DNA of 64,000 nucleotides from assembly GCA_965208395.1 (NCBI GenBank), contig CBDBON010000003.1, positions 372,001 through 436,000 on the forward strand, written 5' to 3'. Shown here piece by piece: positions 15,815-25,323 of this stretch (position 1 is the stretch's first letter; each line of letters starts with the position of its first letter). The translations under genes and the position numbers were made by a program. This stretch comes from CBDBON01 sp965208395. Its GTDB lineage: Bacteria; Chloroflexota; Dehalococcoidia; Lucifugimonadales; CBDBON01. The notes under the pieces were generated by a model. The model ran no database searches and was not told where the DNA came from. It was given only the letters and a program-made list of their open reading frames with translations.

Positions 15815-17164
15815 CTAGCTCGGCAATGAGCCGGTCCGCGCTGGGTCCGCGTCCTCCATCACCATCCGGGCAACGCGTCTCCCCATTCGAACGCTGTAGT
15901 TCGTCCCCCTGTCTTCGGGGTATACCTGGCTCGTATTGACCAGATAGACGCCCCGGTGCGGTGTACGGTGGTCCGGTATCAGTTCTGAATAACTGGTGCC
16001 CACTATCGGCTGGGCCCCGTCGACCCGATGGTGGTAACTCTCTTTGATCCAGGACGGTTCGAACGCCGGGTTGATCTTTCGCAGGTGAGGGACGTACTCC
16101 GCGAGCAGATCCTCGTGACTCATCCGGTACATGGGATGATCCTTCGTCAGATAGTTTGAGAGATAGACGATGTGATTGCCGCCGTAGTGCTCCGGCCCGA
16201 TCAGGTTGGTGTGTTCAATCACCGCCACGAACGGCATCGAGCGGTCCGCCACGTTCATCCAGTATATATGTGAGAGTGGACGGTCCATGACGAGCACAAT
16301 CAGCACCGCCGACATGTACCGAGCCCGTTCGAGCTTGGACAGATACTCGTCTGGCAACGGCGGGACGAGCCGGGGGAAGACGTTGGACGGTGTCGTAGCG
16401 ATGACAGCGTCGAACTCTTCCACCGTTCTGGGCCCACCCTCGGTAGACACCTCGACACCTCGTGCCCAGCCGCTGTCCATGACAATCCGCGACACCGGCG
16501 ACGAGATGTGGACGGCGCCTCCCTGCTGCTCGATGTGCTCCGCGAGCACGTCGAATATCTCCCCAAAGCTCCCGATCGGATAGCCGAGCTTCTCCTTGGC
16601 CAGGCCTCGTCCCCGCGACGCAAACCTCGTCTGCATCTTGCCCCAGAGCCATGCCATTCCTATCTGATCGTGGTACTCGTCTCCGAACTTGCCTCGCAGC
16701 ATCGGCTCCCAGAAGACATCGTACACACGTCCGCCGGCGTATCGACGAAGCCATTCGGAGGCAGTGATCGCTTCGTAACGTCTCCAGTCCTTCTGCCGTT
16801 GTAGATAGAGGGTGGTCAGACCCAATCTGATGCGGTCTATTAGACCCAGAGGCGCAAACCGCAGAAGATCAATGGGCGTCACGAAGTCGTATATGCGCCC
16901 TTCGTAGAGCGTACCTACCTTCGAATCTATCCAACGCACCTGATGGCCGAGTCCGGTCTCTCTCATAAGCTCGACGATATCCGTATCGCTGGTAAACCAG
17001 TGGTGATAGCCCCTCTCCAGCCGACTACCTCCGACGTCGAACGTGGAGGCGTGTCCCCCCAGGAAAGGAGCCCGTTCGTACACGACGGCCCTGTGCCCGT
17101 GCGTTCCCAGCTCATAGGCTGCCGCCATACCGGCAGCCCCACCGCCGATGATCCCGACCCTCAT
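15815..17164 (-). CDS. FAD-dependent amine oxidase/phytoene desaturase-like oxidoreductase
   Basis: The 449-residue protein starts with the FAD-binding Rossmann motif GIIGGGAAGMAAAYEL and the glutamate strand VVYERAPFLGGHA, typical of the protoporphyrinogen oxidase and phytoene desaturase superfamily. The C-terminus carries the second flavin contact (GVYLVNTSQVYPEDRG). Substrate is unknown; homologues in similar clusters act on polyprenyl, sterol or UDP-galactopyranose-like substrates. Its start codon overlaps the stop of the upstream UPF0104 gene by 4 bases, implying co-translation with a membrane-glycosylation cluster. Confidence 0.8.
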   Translation of the reverse strand: MRVGIIGGGAAGMAAAYELGTHGHRAVVYERAPFLGGHASTFDVGGSRLERGYHHWFTSDTDIVELMRETGLGHQVRWIDSKVGTLYEGRIYDFVTPIDLLRFAPLGLIDRIRLGLTTLYLQRQKDWRRYEAITASEWLRRYAGGRVYDVFWEPMLRGKFGDEYHDQIGMAWLWGKMQTRFASRGRGLAKEKLGYPIGSFGEIFDVLAEHIEQQGGAVHISSPVSRIVMDSGWARGVEVSTEGGPRTVEEFDAVIATTPSNVFPRLVPPLPDEYLSKLERARYMSAVLIVLVMDRPLSHIYWMNVADRSMPFVAVIEHTNLIGPEHYGGNHIVYLSNYLTKDHPMYRMSHEDLLAEYVPHLRKINPAFEPSWIKESYHHRVDGAQPIVGTSYSELIPDHRTPHRGVYLVNTSQVYPEDRGTNYSVRMGRRVARMVMEDADPARTGSLPS

Positions 17165-18246
17165 CCGGCTCCCTCACCATCTGATGGCGATGCGGTAGAG
17201 AGGGCTGTCTCCTCGGCAGCTTTCGTCAATCGCGTGCCGGAGACATGCGAGAACATCAGGATGATCTGGCCCAGTACGATCATGGGCAGGAGAAGCGCCG
17301 CATGTACTACGGCAGCGTAGGCGCCAGCCACAGGCCGCGCTACTTCTGCCATGGGCATCAGTACCAGCGTCTCGCGAGCTATGAGCTCGAACAGTCCGAT
17401 TCCTCCGGGAGCAGCCGGCACGGAGCTTCCGATGTTCGAGAACGATGTGACCACCACCGACACCACGGCCAGATCTCCCAGGCTGTCATACACCCGGTCA
17501 AGGTCGAACGCAAGCCCCACAAAGACGAACAGCCCGGATTCTAGGAGCCAGACAGGCAGTGACAGCAGGAAAAGAAGGCCCAATGTCCCGGGATTTCGGA
17601 GAGGCGTAATACCCTCCATGCACCGGTCCAGCAGCAGCCGAACCCGCCGTTCGAACCGGTCGGGCAACAGGTTTAAGGGAACGGACATCACCGACCACAG
17701 GATGGCTGGCCGGTACGCGAACAGTACCAGCCCACATGTAGTCAACACGAACGGCGCGCTGAATAGGGCCACGAGTACAGGCCACGGAATATGGAGCCGC
17801 TCGGCGAAGCTCTCCGCCAGGCCGGCGAGGGGAACGAATAGGGCCACCAAAGCGATGAAAAAGAGCAGCGTAAGTGCATCGAATATCCGCTCGATGAAGA
17901 TCGTCACCAGGGCGGACGTCTTGCTGATTCCCTCTCTCTCCCCCAGGTAGTAGCTCCGCACCAGCTCGCCCACGCGCATGGGCAACAGATTGTTCGCCAT
18001 GTACCCGACAACCACCACCGGATATAGCCGTCTCACGCTCACTGGGCGCAGATGTCGCAACAGAACCTGCCAGCGCACGGTCCGAAAGAGGATGGAAATA
18101 AAGTAAAGAGCGACGCCCGGCAGGACGAACAGGTATTGCGCTCCGGACAGCGCATCCAGCATCCGGCGCAAATCGACTGTGAGGAAGAAAATCGCCAGCA
18201 GCGCAACACTTATGCCGATGCCCAGCCAGGCTCTGCCAAGCCTCAT
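17161..18246 (-). CDS. UPF0104 / lysylphosphatidylglycerol synthase transmembrane-domain protein
   Basis: The 361-residue integral membrane protein belongs to the flippase-like UPF0104 family (AglD/MprF membrane domain). Several hydrophobic helices are visible, starting at residue 8 (LGIGISVALLAIFFLT), and the family stretch LPMRVGELVRSYYLG follows helix 3, with APGGIGLFELIARE near residue 275. The ATG at 18246 follows GGAGGGTGG, so I prefer it to an upstream in-frame codon. It overlaps the FAD oxidoreductase by 4 bases. A role in lipid-linked sugar translocation or glycosylation is likely by context but unproven. The 133 bases upstream show no clear feature. Confidence 0.82.
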   Translation of the reverse strand: MRLGRAWLGIGISVALLAIFFLTVDLRRMLDALSGAQYLFVLPGVALYFISILFRTVRWQVLLRHLRPVSVRRLYPVVVVGYMANNLLPMRVGELVRSYYLGEREGISKTSALVTIFIERIFDALTLLFFIALVALFVPLAGLAESFAERLHIPWPVLVALFSAPFVLTTCGLVLFAYRPAILWSVMSVPLNLLPDRFERRVRLLLDRCMEGITPLRNPGTLGLLFLLSLPVWLLESGLFVFVGLAFDLDRVYDSLGDLAVVSVVVTSFSNIGSSVPAAPGGIGLFELIARETLVLMPMAEVARPVAGAYAAVVHAALLLPMIVLGQIILMFSHVSGTRLTKAAEETALSTASPSDGEGAG

Positions 18247-18379
18247 GAGCCACCCTCCGGTCGAATACCTTAGCACGGCCCTACCCGGAGTTCTATTCGA
18301 TCTCATCCGCACAGACGGTCCGCGCTTCTGCTAAGAATCACGAACGGGCTGTCCTTTGGATGTGAGATATCGAGGCGGT

Positions 18380-20575
18380 TTACGGCTGATCACGAGGGAA
18401 GGTTCGTGAGTAGTAGACGTACGAGTCTTCGCTGCCGATCATAGGCTCGACTCCGTCACGGTGGAGGAAGTATTCCAAAGCGCCGCTCCAAGCGCTTGGC
18501 GACATCATGCCTCGGACGAACCGTTCCAGTGTAAGCTCCCGGTACGTCTGTTCAGGAAACCACCACCGGTGCCGGATCTTCCTGCCTCGCGTGTACCCAT
18601 CACTGATGAGGGCGTCCGCATCTTTGAGATTGTCGGAGTGGATCACCATCACCTCGGTGTCTGGCTCGAGCCGCAACGAGCCCTGGACCTGGGCCTCGTA
18701 GTAGACATTGTTGTAGTCGCGTAGATACCACACCCACGGCCAGCTGAATCCGCTCGTCTCATCTATGGTTACAGGGAAGGCGCTTCGCTCACCCGTCTCT
18801 TCGGCCGCATCCCGTATCTCGTCGAGGAGCCGTGTGATATCCGGGGAGGTCTGGGTGTAGACGATCATCTCTACCGGCACGTGACCGTTTTCGAAGCTGG
18901 CCCTAAACCCAGTTCGGATCGTAAGCGCCAGCAGCACGAGCGTGACCGGAATCAGGACGAGGATCGCCATGCTCTCCAAGCGAACTCCTCCGCTCCATAG
19001 GCGGCGCCATTCGACACGCTCAAACATATCCCCGAGAAACTTACCCGATAGCACTATGAGGGGCAGAGCCAGTCCGACCAACAACCACGGCATCTTCTCG
19101 CTGGCGATCGTCATGGCTCCGAACAGCGCGACCGCCCAGAACACGAGGAAGAAGCCGAAGGCATCGTCCCATCGGAGATAGAAGAAGCAGACGACCACAC
19201 CGAGAACCGGAACCAGGACCAGGGGAGCAAGACCGCCTTGCATGGCGCCGACCACGACGAACGACCCAACTCCAACCAGGATCAAGAACTGCCACAGGAC
19301 GTTAGCCCTTCTCAGGTAGTAGATCGACGCGATTGCGCCCAGGATCAGCGGAAGGAACTCGTACAGAGGCGTAATGACGAAGTAGTAGTACCACGGCTGA
19401 TTGCCGCGGCCCACCTCCTGCTGAACCAGCCAGTAGGCCAGCGACCGCCAGCCCCCTGACTCTATGCCTCCCCAGAAGTTTGTTAGGAACGTTGTGAAGA
19501 GCAGGATCCACACAGCGTGGAAGATCACCGCCGCTCGCCACCAGACCGACCAGTTCCACCTCGACCCCCAGTAGGCCGAGAGACCCAGAAGCGCTAGCCC
19601 GACCAGCACCATGACGACGATTCCGCCTCCCGTCGCCGAGCCTGTATGGAACCCGGACTTCTGCGCCAGCACGATCCCTGAACCACTAAGCACCGGAGAG
19701 TCCTGGAGGGCACTGACCGTCGCCGCCCACAACGGCAGCGTCAGCGTTACGAGGAGTATCAGAAAAGATGCGGCACGCGATGAGCGTGACAGGGGAACGC
19801 CCCAGCATATCGCCGACCATATCTCCTTCATGACCTGGCCGGCTGCGGACGGGATCGACAGCCCGTAGAGGTGAAGACGCGGCCTGATATGGCCGCTTGC
19901 GTCGACGAAGACCAGAAGCGCCAGGAAGGCCCCCAGGATCACCGTGATGATGTAGGCGGTCTCCTTGGTGGCAAACGCCAGCGCCAGCAGTACGGACGCC
20001 ATGTACAGGTAACGGTTCTTCCCCTCGTCCAGATACCTCCACATGGTGATGACTAGACCCAGCGTCCACACCGCCATTAGGATGTCGTTACGGGCGAAGC
20101 GGCTGAAGTAGAGCATCGCCGGAGAGAAGACTAGGAGACCGGACACGATCAGAGCCCCCAACCTTCCAAGCCTGGACCGGAGGAAGAACGGCATCCCGAC
20201 CAGTACGGTACCCACCAGCGCGTACAGAAGCCTCCCGGTAAAGTCTGAGTCACCGAGAACGTAGAAGATGGCTGCGCTGGCCTCGAACTGGAACGGGCCG
20301 TGCGTCATGGGGAGATGCTCGTAGCCCTCTCCCTCGGCCAGCCGCCACGAGTAGTAGGCGTGAAGACTCTCGTCGTGGTGCATCGCGCGGGTCCCGAGGT
20401 CCCACAGCCGCATGGCCGCTGCCGTCGCCATGAGCGCCACGTAGCATGCCAACTCCCACCAAGACGTAGGAACGGACTGCCCTGCAGTCTCCTCCTCAGC
20501 GCGCTCGCCCCCCCCCGAGGACGGTTGGAAAGGCCTCCCTCCAGCCACCAATCTTTTCGCGCGCGTCAGTAACAT
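18380..20575 (-). CDS. Agl23-like (TIGR03663) membrane glycosyltransferase-family protein
   Basis: This 731-residue protein has about 12 membrane helices and the signature of the TIGR03663 'flippase activity-associated' family, related to GT39/PMT glycosyltransferases. After a disordered N-terminus of about 35 residues, the first external loop has MRLWDLGTRAMHHDESLHAY and THGPFQFE, including the acidic DE that binds the lipid-linked sugar. The C-terminus, from about residue 560, is a soluble domain. The family occurs mainly in Chloroflexi and Archaea, which supports the taxonomic assignment. It is co-directional with the next gene (14-base gap) and probably works in envelope glycan assembly. 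Confidence 0.85.
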   Translation of the reverse strand: MLLTRAKRLVAGGRPFQPSSGGGERAEEETAGQSVPTSWWELACYVALMATAAAMRLWDLGTRAMHHDESLHAYYSWRLAEGEGYEHLPMTHGPFQFEASAAIFYVLGDSDFTGRLLYALVGTVLVGMPFFLRSRLGRLGALIVSGLLVFSPAMLYFSRFARNDILMAVWTLGLVITMWRYLDEGKNRYLYMASVLLALAFATKETAYIITVILGAFLALLVFVDASGHIRPRLHLYGLSIPSAAGQVMKEIWSAICWGVPLSRSSRAASFLILLVTLTLPLWAATVSALQDSPVLSGSGIVLAQKSGFHTGSATGGGIVVMVLVGLALLGLSAYWGSRWNWSVWWRAAVIFHAVWILLFTTFLTNFWGGIESGGWRSLAYWLVQQEVGRGNQPWYYYFVITPLYEFLPLILGAIASIYYLRRANVLWQFLILVGVGSFVVVGAMQGGLAPLVLVPVLGVVVCFFYLRWDDAFGFFLVFWAVALFGAMTIASEKMPWLLVGLALPLIVLSGKFLGDMFERVEWRRLWSGGVRLESMAILVLIPVTLVLLALTIRTGFRASFENGHVPVEMIVYTQTSPDITRLLDEIRDAAEETGERSAFPVTIDETSGFSWPWVWYLRDYNNVYYEAQVQGSLRLEPDTEVMVIHSDNLKDADALISDGYTRGRKIRHRWWFPEQTYRELTLERFVRGMMSPSAWSGALEYFLHRDGVEPMIGSEDSYVYYSRTFPRDQP

Positions 20576-20589
20576 CTAGTCAACTGATC

Positions 20590-23013
20590 CTACCGTACCC
20601 TGTATATCACTACATCACCATCTGAGAACACGGTTGCCATGAATTCATCGAACTTAGTCAACCCGTCCTCACCGTACTGCGCCCTCTCGCGCGGCCCCAC
20701 GTACACGTAATCTACGTCGTAGAGCGCGAGTAGGTTTCTGGCCTCTTCAACGTCACTCGTCTGATATATCCGGGCGACGTCCAACTCTCTGCATGCTAGA
20801 TAAGTGGAGGCTTTCTCGGGACCCAGTTCGTCACACGCGTCTGCGGGTGCCTGTCCGGTCCGCTCCAGCTCGACCGTCACGCCCCTCCACTGCTTCTGGT
20901 GGTGCGGCCAGTTTATGATCGTCGGTACACCGGTGCTCCGGGATATCAGGCCCGCGTCGAACCACTCGCCGACCGCTTCGACCATGACGGTATTCGCGTC
21001 CGCGCGCTCCTTCAGATACGCTATTGCCCGATACTCGGGGGGACGACTACTCCTGACGAAGTTCAGGCCGTCGAGCGTGGGCGTCTTTCCTTCAGGGTCC
21101 CCCTTGCTGACGAGGGCTGCCGCCGAGTAGTAGATAGAGCCGATCAATAGGGCCGCATACGTGAAAACCCAGACTCTCCGGAGGACCTGCCTCCACGCGC
21201 CTCCGGTACTCCAGTTCGCGACCCACCCGTATACGACATAGCCGGACACCACCGAAAGAAGTATCCACGCCTGATAGTACAGCTTGAAGACGGTGTTCAA
21301 CCGCGACCCGAACGAGTCTCCGATGAACAGCAACTCGGGACCCAGAATCAGCATCATGCCCAGGACTGCAAGCGACATCGCAAACAGCTTCGCGCGCTCC
21401 CCACCGGAGGCCGCGAGCCAAAACACGTTATGAACTCCCATGCTGACCAGCGCTGCGAGGGGCACGATCTGGACGAACCTGACCGGTAGTTCGCGAGCAG
21501 GACCATCGTCCCAGATGAAAAGAAGCGACCAGACCGCAAATGGCACCGCCCAAACAAGCGTCGCGGCCAGAGTCGTGCCTTTCCAATCCTCCCTGACTGT
21601 CGTTCTTAGGAAGGTTGTGACCACGAAGGGGACCACCATAACGATGAACAACCCCCACACTATGAAGGCGTGGACTGGTCTGGTGGTGGCGTCTACGACC
21701 GGCCCGACTCCCGATATCGAGCTCGTGAAGGAGAGGTAGTAGGGCATATACGCGAGGAAGGCAACTGCCAGTATCGCGACGCTGATGGGTAAGACCTTGC
21801 GGGCCACGTCGTGAAAGCCTCGCCCTCCGCTGCTGTATGCCTTGACGACCGCGACACCTATCAGCAGAGCGGCGAATGTCGGACCGTCCCACATGTTGGT
21901 GAACGCCAGACCGCCTAGGATGACACCCATAACTAGCACGGTCACAACGCCTCGAAGGTTGGCTATGGGCCGGGCGTCCGTGCTCTGATCAGTGTCTACG
22001 GGTGCCAGCCATCGGTTGATCGGGGAAATCAGCCAGTTCCACGCCAGGGCAGTCAAGAGCAGCCCGAACGGAATCGCCATGACGTGAGGATGCATATCAC
22101 CCAGCATAAAGCTGAAGAGCGGGAACTCCTGGATCGTATAGTCGACGCTGCTATCCCCGACAAACGTGTTGATGACACGGGTTGCGCGGAACCACCACCA
22201 GGACTCTTGCGGCGCCCAGCCCGCAGATGATCCCAGAACGGGACCATCCAGGCCGTCGATACGGACCCAGTCATAGAAGTCTTGAGAGCCTAGTCCGTTC
22301 AGCCGCATGAATTCCAGGATGCCCTCTAAGTTGGCCGCAACACCGAGGATCATCACGCCCCCGGCGGCGGCGATAATGCCGTATGCCCACCTCGCGCCGC
22401 CGCCGACCATGTTCACCAGGAGACCGAATATCCCGGCCGCCGCGAGGGCCGGGATCAGGGCCATGGCTAGGTTGTAGGCCCGGTTTGAGGCTATGCCCGT
22501 CATCTCAGACAACGTTCCGAAGATCCAGTACCCGAAGTAGTAGTAGCTTATCGACTCCCCGCTCATCCACGCGTCCTCAGGCTGTCCGACCTCCGACACC
22601 ATCGCCGCATTGAGCATTGCAAAGTCCATCGGCTGCTCGGTGTGATCGATAGCGGGATCGAATGAACGGAAGACCGTCCAGCCCACGAAGAAAATCAGGA
22701 AGACCGCCTCGATCGCGACGAGAGTTCGCCTCTCCCTCACGACGAACGCCTTGAGCTCAGTCCTGCGCGTCCACACGAAACGCACCGAGAGCGCCGCCAT
22801 CACCGCGAGCATCACCCATAGGGTCGGCATGATCGCGGGCACGACGTGCAGAACGGACAGAAGCCACGAGGCGAATCCGACGATCAGCAGGCCAAGCGGC
22901 TTGCAGACGCTGTAGCCCCGGTCGCTGAGCTGCGGGAGCAGATAGTAGGCCAGTGGCCACGCCGCCAGTCCAACGAGTTCGGCTGCCGCCAGCCACCACA
23001 GAGCGTCGAGCAT
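20590..23013 (-). CDS. Chlor_Arch_YYY (DUF2298) membrane protein
   Basis: This 807-residue polytopic protein matches the family named for Chloroflexi and Archaea and for its tyrosine triplet, here SISYYYFGYWIFGTLSEM near residue 155. About a dozen hydrophobic segments occupy the first 600 residues; the last 190 form a soluble domain (RSSRPPEYRAIAYLKE, EAVGEWFD, DVDYVYVGPRERAQYG). Members are considered membrane glycosyltransferase-like and commonly sit next to TIGR03663 proteins, as here. Substrate and lipid carrier are unknown. It begins the run of the envelope-glycan cluster on the minus strand. Confidence 0.85.
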   Translation of the reverse strand: MLDALWWLAAAELVGLAAWPLAYYLLPQLSDRGYSVCKPLGLLIVGFASWLLSVLHVVPAIMPTLWVMLAVMAALSVRFVWTRRTELKAFVVRERRTLVAIEAVFLIFFVGWTVFRSFDPAIDHTEQPMDFAMLNAAMVSEVGQPEDAWMSGESISYYYFGYWIFGTLSEMTGIASNRAYNLAMALIPALAAAGIFGLLVNMVGGGARWAYGIIAAAGGVMILGVAANLEGILEFMRLNGLGSQDFYDWVRIDGLDGPVLGSSAGWAPQESWWWFRATRVINTFVGDSSVDYTIQEFPLFSFMLGDMHPHVMAIPFGLLLTALAWNWLISPINRWLAPVDTDQSTDARPIANLRGVVTVLVMGVILGGLAFTNMWDGPTFAALLIGVAVVKAYSSGGRGFHDVARKVLPISVAILAVAFLAYMPYYLSFTSSISGVGPVVDATTRPVHAFIVWGLFIVMVVPFVVTTFLRTTVREDWKGTTLAATLVWAVPFAVWSLLFIWDDGPARELPVRFVQIVPLAALVSMGVHNVFWLAASGGERAKLFAMSLAVLGMMLILGPELLFIGDSFGSRLNTVFKLYYQAWILLSVVSGYVVYGWVANWSTGGAWRQVLRRVWVFTYAALLIGSIYYSAAALVSKGDPEGKTPTLDGLNFVRSSRPPEYRAIAYLKERADANTVMVEAVGEWFDAGLISRSTGVPTIINWPHHQKQWRGVTVELERTGQAPADACDELGPEKASTYLACRELDVARIYQTSDVEEARNLLALYDVDYVYVGPRERAQYGEDGLTKFDEFMATVFSDGDVVIYRVR

Positions 23014-23067
23014 AAGGCTATCGTATGCGGCCGTGGAGACGCCCTAAGGAGCGCATGTCATTTCAGA

Positions 23068-24009
23068 TCAGACTTCCAGGGGCTCGAACAGGGCCTCGAC
23101 GAAGTCGCGCGCATCAAAAGGAGTAATGTCGCTCGGCCCCTCCCCTGTACCGATGTAAAGCACAGGAAGGCACAGGTCCGCGGCAATCGCGAAGACTATC
23201 CCCCCTTTGGCGGTGCCGTCGAGCTTGGCCAAGAATACGCCGTCGCATTCCAGGGCTTCGGTAAAGGCTCGTGCCTGAATGAGGCCGTTCTGACCGGTCG
23301 TCGCGTCCAGGGTCAGTACGGCTCTCTGCGTGTGACAACCCTGTCTGGAGAGGACCCTCTGGATCTTCCGTATCTCCTCCATGAGATTTCGCTTGTTGTG
23401 CAGGCGTCCTGCCGTGTCGATTATGACCACATCGGCTCCGCGTGACTTCGCAGCCTGAAGCGTATCGAAAGCCACAGCGCCGGGATCACCGCCCGGCTGG
23501 TGTGATACCACCTCGATGTCCAGACGCTGTCCCCATATCTCCAGCTGGTCGATGGCGGCCGCCCTGAAGGTATCTGCCGCACCGAGCACGACACGCCTCC
23601 CCTCGTCCCGGAATAGGCGCGCCAGCTTGGCGATACTCGTCGTCTTCCCTACCCCATTCACCCCTGCCATCAGGAGCACTAGCGGAGGCGTTTCGATTGC
23701 AAGAGGGGACTTGTCACCCTGTGACGACAGAAGCAGCCCAGACATCTCTTCTTTGAGTGCCGACACGACGTCTGCAGGCGAAGTCAGGTTGTCCGCTCTC
23801 TGTCTCGACCGGGCCGCGTCGATAAGGCGCTCCGCAGTGGCCAAGCCCACGTCCGCTGTAACGAGCAACTCCTCCAGGTCGTCCCAGACCGAGTCGTCCA
23901 GCCTGGGACTCTGGAGCAGGGTCGTGACGCGGCTAATCCATCCCTGGCGCGTCTTCTTGACGGCCTGTTCGGTCTGACGTCGGTCCGAACGTCCGAGGAG
24001 CCTTAACAC
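23068..24009 (-). CDS. ftsY: signal recognition particle receptor FtsY
   Basis: FtsY is the GTPase receptor that docks SRP-ribosome complexes at the membrane. The 313-residue protein has a short N domain and the G domain motifs GVNGVGKTTSIAKLA (G1), DTFRAAA, IIDTAGRLHNKRNLMEE (G3), LTLDATTGQNG and AKLDGTAKGG (G4/G5). The charged A domain is minimal, so membrane association rests on a short N-terminal amphipathic stretch. The start is GTG at 24009, 2 bases after the sortase stop codon, so the two genes are probably co-transcribed. Confidence 0.96.
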   Translation of the reverse strand: MLRLLGRSDRRQTEQAVKKTRQGWISRVTTLLQSPRLDDSVWDDLEELLVTADVGLATAERLIDAARSRQRADNLTSPADVVSALKEEMSGLLLSSQGDKSPLAIETPPLVLLMAGVNGVGKTTSIAKLARLFRDEGRRVVLGAADTFRAAAIDQLEIWGQRLDIEVVSHQPGGDPGAVAFDTLQAAKSRGADVVIIDTAGRLHNKRNLMEEIRKIQRVLSRQGCHTQRAVLTLDATTGQNGLIQARAFTEALECDGVFLAKLDGTAKGGIVFAIAADLCLPVLYIGTGEGPSDITPFDARDFVEALFEPLEV

Positions 24010-24011
24010 GT

Positions 24012-24896
24012 CTAGTTCCTGATTCCGACCAGCTTGGCCGTCACTAGCAGCCGATAGTCATACAGAAGCCTTGGAACACACGTCACCAGCGTGACCGTCG
24101 GCTGATCGCTGTCATAGAGTCGCAGATCATCTTGGTGGACGACCTCCGTCTCCGAGACCAGGTACAGGTAATCGCCGTTCTCCGTCTCCAGGACGATGTA
24201 TACCGGTTCGCCGTTCTCAAGATGGGTCGGTATCTCAGGCAGATGGAAGAAGACGTTTCCCTCGTCTCTTACGGGACTCTCCAGATGTCCGAAGAACCAG
24301 CCGTTCCCTAGTTGGCCCGGGTTCGCCGTCTGCGGAATGTGACCTACTGCATGCTTGGGAGTCTCGTAAGCACGGCTATCACCAAGATCGACTATCCCAA
24401 GCTCGGTGACTGTCGTGTCCACGTTGATGATGGGTATCCTCATCCGAGTAGCGACGGCGGCCGCCCCGTTCGTCGGTACGACATCCGGGGGTATGGCAAG
24501 GTATCCGGGGGGAAGTTCGTTGGCTGGACGGAGGTCAGCACCAGCCCACAGCGGCTCCGCCCAGTATTTGGGGTGGATCCGCAACCCGGGAAACGCTATC
24601 TCGTAGACTGCGGATATCGTCCGCGACGGAGCAGGCGTCGGATCGGTCGGCGCCTCTGACAGGGATGAAGTCGCACGATCGAGCGTCTGGTCCTGGAAGT
24701 TGATGCTCCTTCCGCTCGGCACGGGTGTGAACTCCGCGAAATCGGCCTCGGCGGGAATGGACTCCGGCGCGTGTCCGACGACATTCAGTTCATCCAGACG
24801 CGAATGCGCCCAGAACCCGTACGCATAGTAGAGAACAGAGCCGACGACCAGTATCAGACCGACGGCGACCAGTGACACGCCTAGAGCTCTACTCAA
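24012..24896 (-). CDS. sortase family protein (class D/E-like)
   Basis: Sortases are extracytoplasmic cysteine transpeptidases. The 294-residue protein has an N-terminal membrane anchor (LGVSLVAVGLILVVGSVLYY, residues 5-24), a linker rich in Pro, Ser and Thr, and a C-terminal sortase barrel. The catalytic triad is visible: His in FFGHLESP (about residue 204), Cys in TLVTC (273) and Arg in LLYDYRLLV (282). The substrate-sorting motif is unknown and no LPxTG-like substrate was seen nearby. It immediately precedes ftsY. Confidence 0.88.
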   Translation of the reverse strand: MSRALGVSLVAVGLILVVGSVLYYAYGFWAHSRLDELNVVGHAPESIPAEADFAEFTPVPSGRSINFQDQTLDRATSSLSEAPTDPTPAPSRTISAVYEIAFPGLRIHPKYWAEPLWAGADLRPANELPPGYLAIPPDVVPTNGAAAVATRMRIPIINVDTTVTELGIVDLGDSRAYETPKHAVGHIPQTANPGQLGNGWFFGHLESPVRDEGNVFFHLPEIPTHLENGEPVYIVLETENGDYLYLVSETEVVHQDDLRLYDSDQPTVTLVTCVPRLLYDYRLLVTAKLVGIRN

Positions 24897-24951
24897 CGGA
24901 ACACTCCGATGCGCCCGTGTCTCGTCTTATCGCACACGTTGCGGCAGGCGG

Positions 24952-25164
24952 CTATCTCATTCGTGGAGCGTGCGCTACGCCGCTGCCGATGGGCTCGTTC
25001 TGATAGACGTCACCATTGCGGATCTTGATGTTGAATCCGCATCCAGGGTTACTGCAGACCCACGCCTTGTAGTGAATCGCCGCACCCTGGCTTCCAAAGT
25101 CGGACAAGGGTAACAGATCTCCTTCCAGACACTTGCGACACTGCGGCCAAGTGCACTGCTCCAC
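24952..25164 (-). CDS. 70-residue zinc-ribbon-like miniprotein
   Basis: The predicted start is GTG at 25164, preceded by GAGGAGGGAC, a strong ribosome binding site. The product begins MEQCTWPQCRKCLEGD and later has WVCSNPGCGF, giving CxxxxCxxC and CxxxxC clusters that resemble a zinc ribbon. No family is recognised with certainty. It sits upstream of the sortase gene on the same strand and could be a small regulatory or rRNA-associated zinc protein. A longer in-frame version without a good ribosome binding site is possible. Confidence 0.55.
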   Translation of the reverse strand: MEQCTWPQCRKCLEGDLLPLSDFGSQGAAIHYKAWVCSNPGCGFNIKIRNGDVYQNEPIGSGVAHAPRMR

Positions 25165-25323
25165 GTGTCCCTCCTCTTGTCCCTCATCCGCCTGGGACGG
25201 CACTGGGCCAGAGTATATCACCCCAATTTTAGGCCCTACAAGGTTGCCAGCTACACGCAACCGTCCAGACTAGATGAGGTGATGAGCGGTGTCTTTAGCG
25301 GCTTGGGCCGGTGGCAAGGCTGC

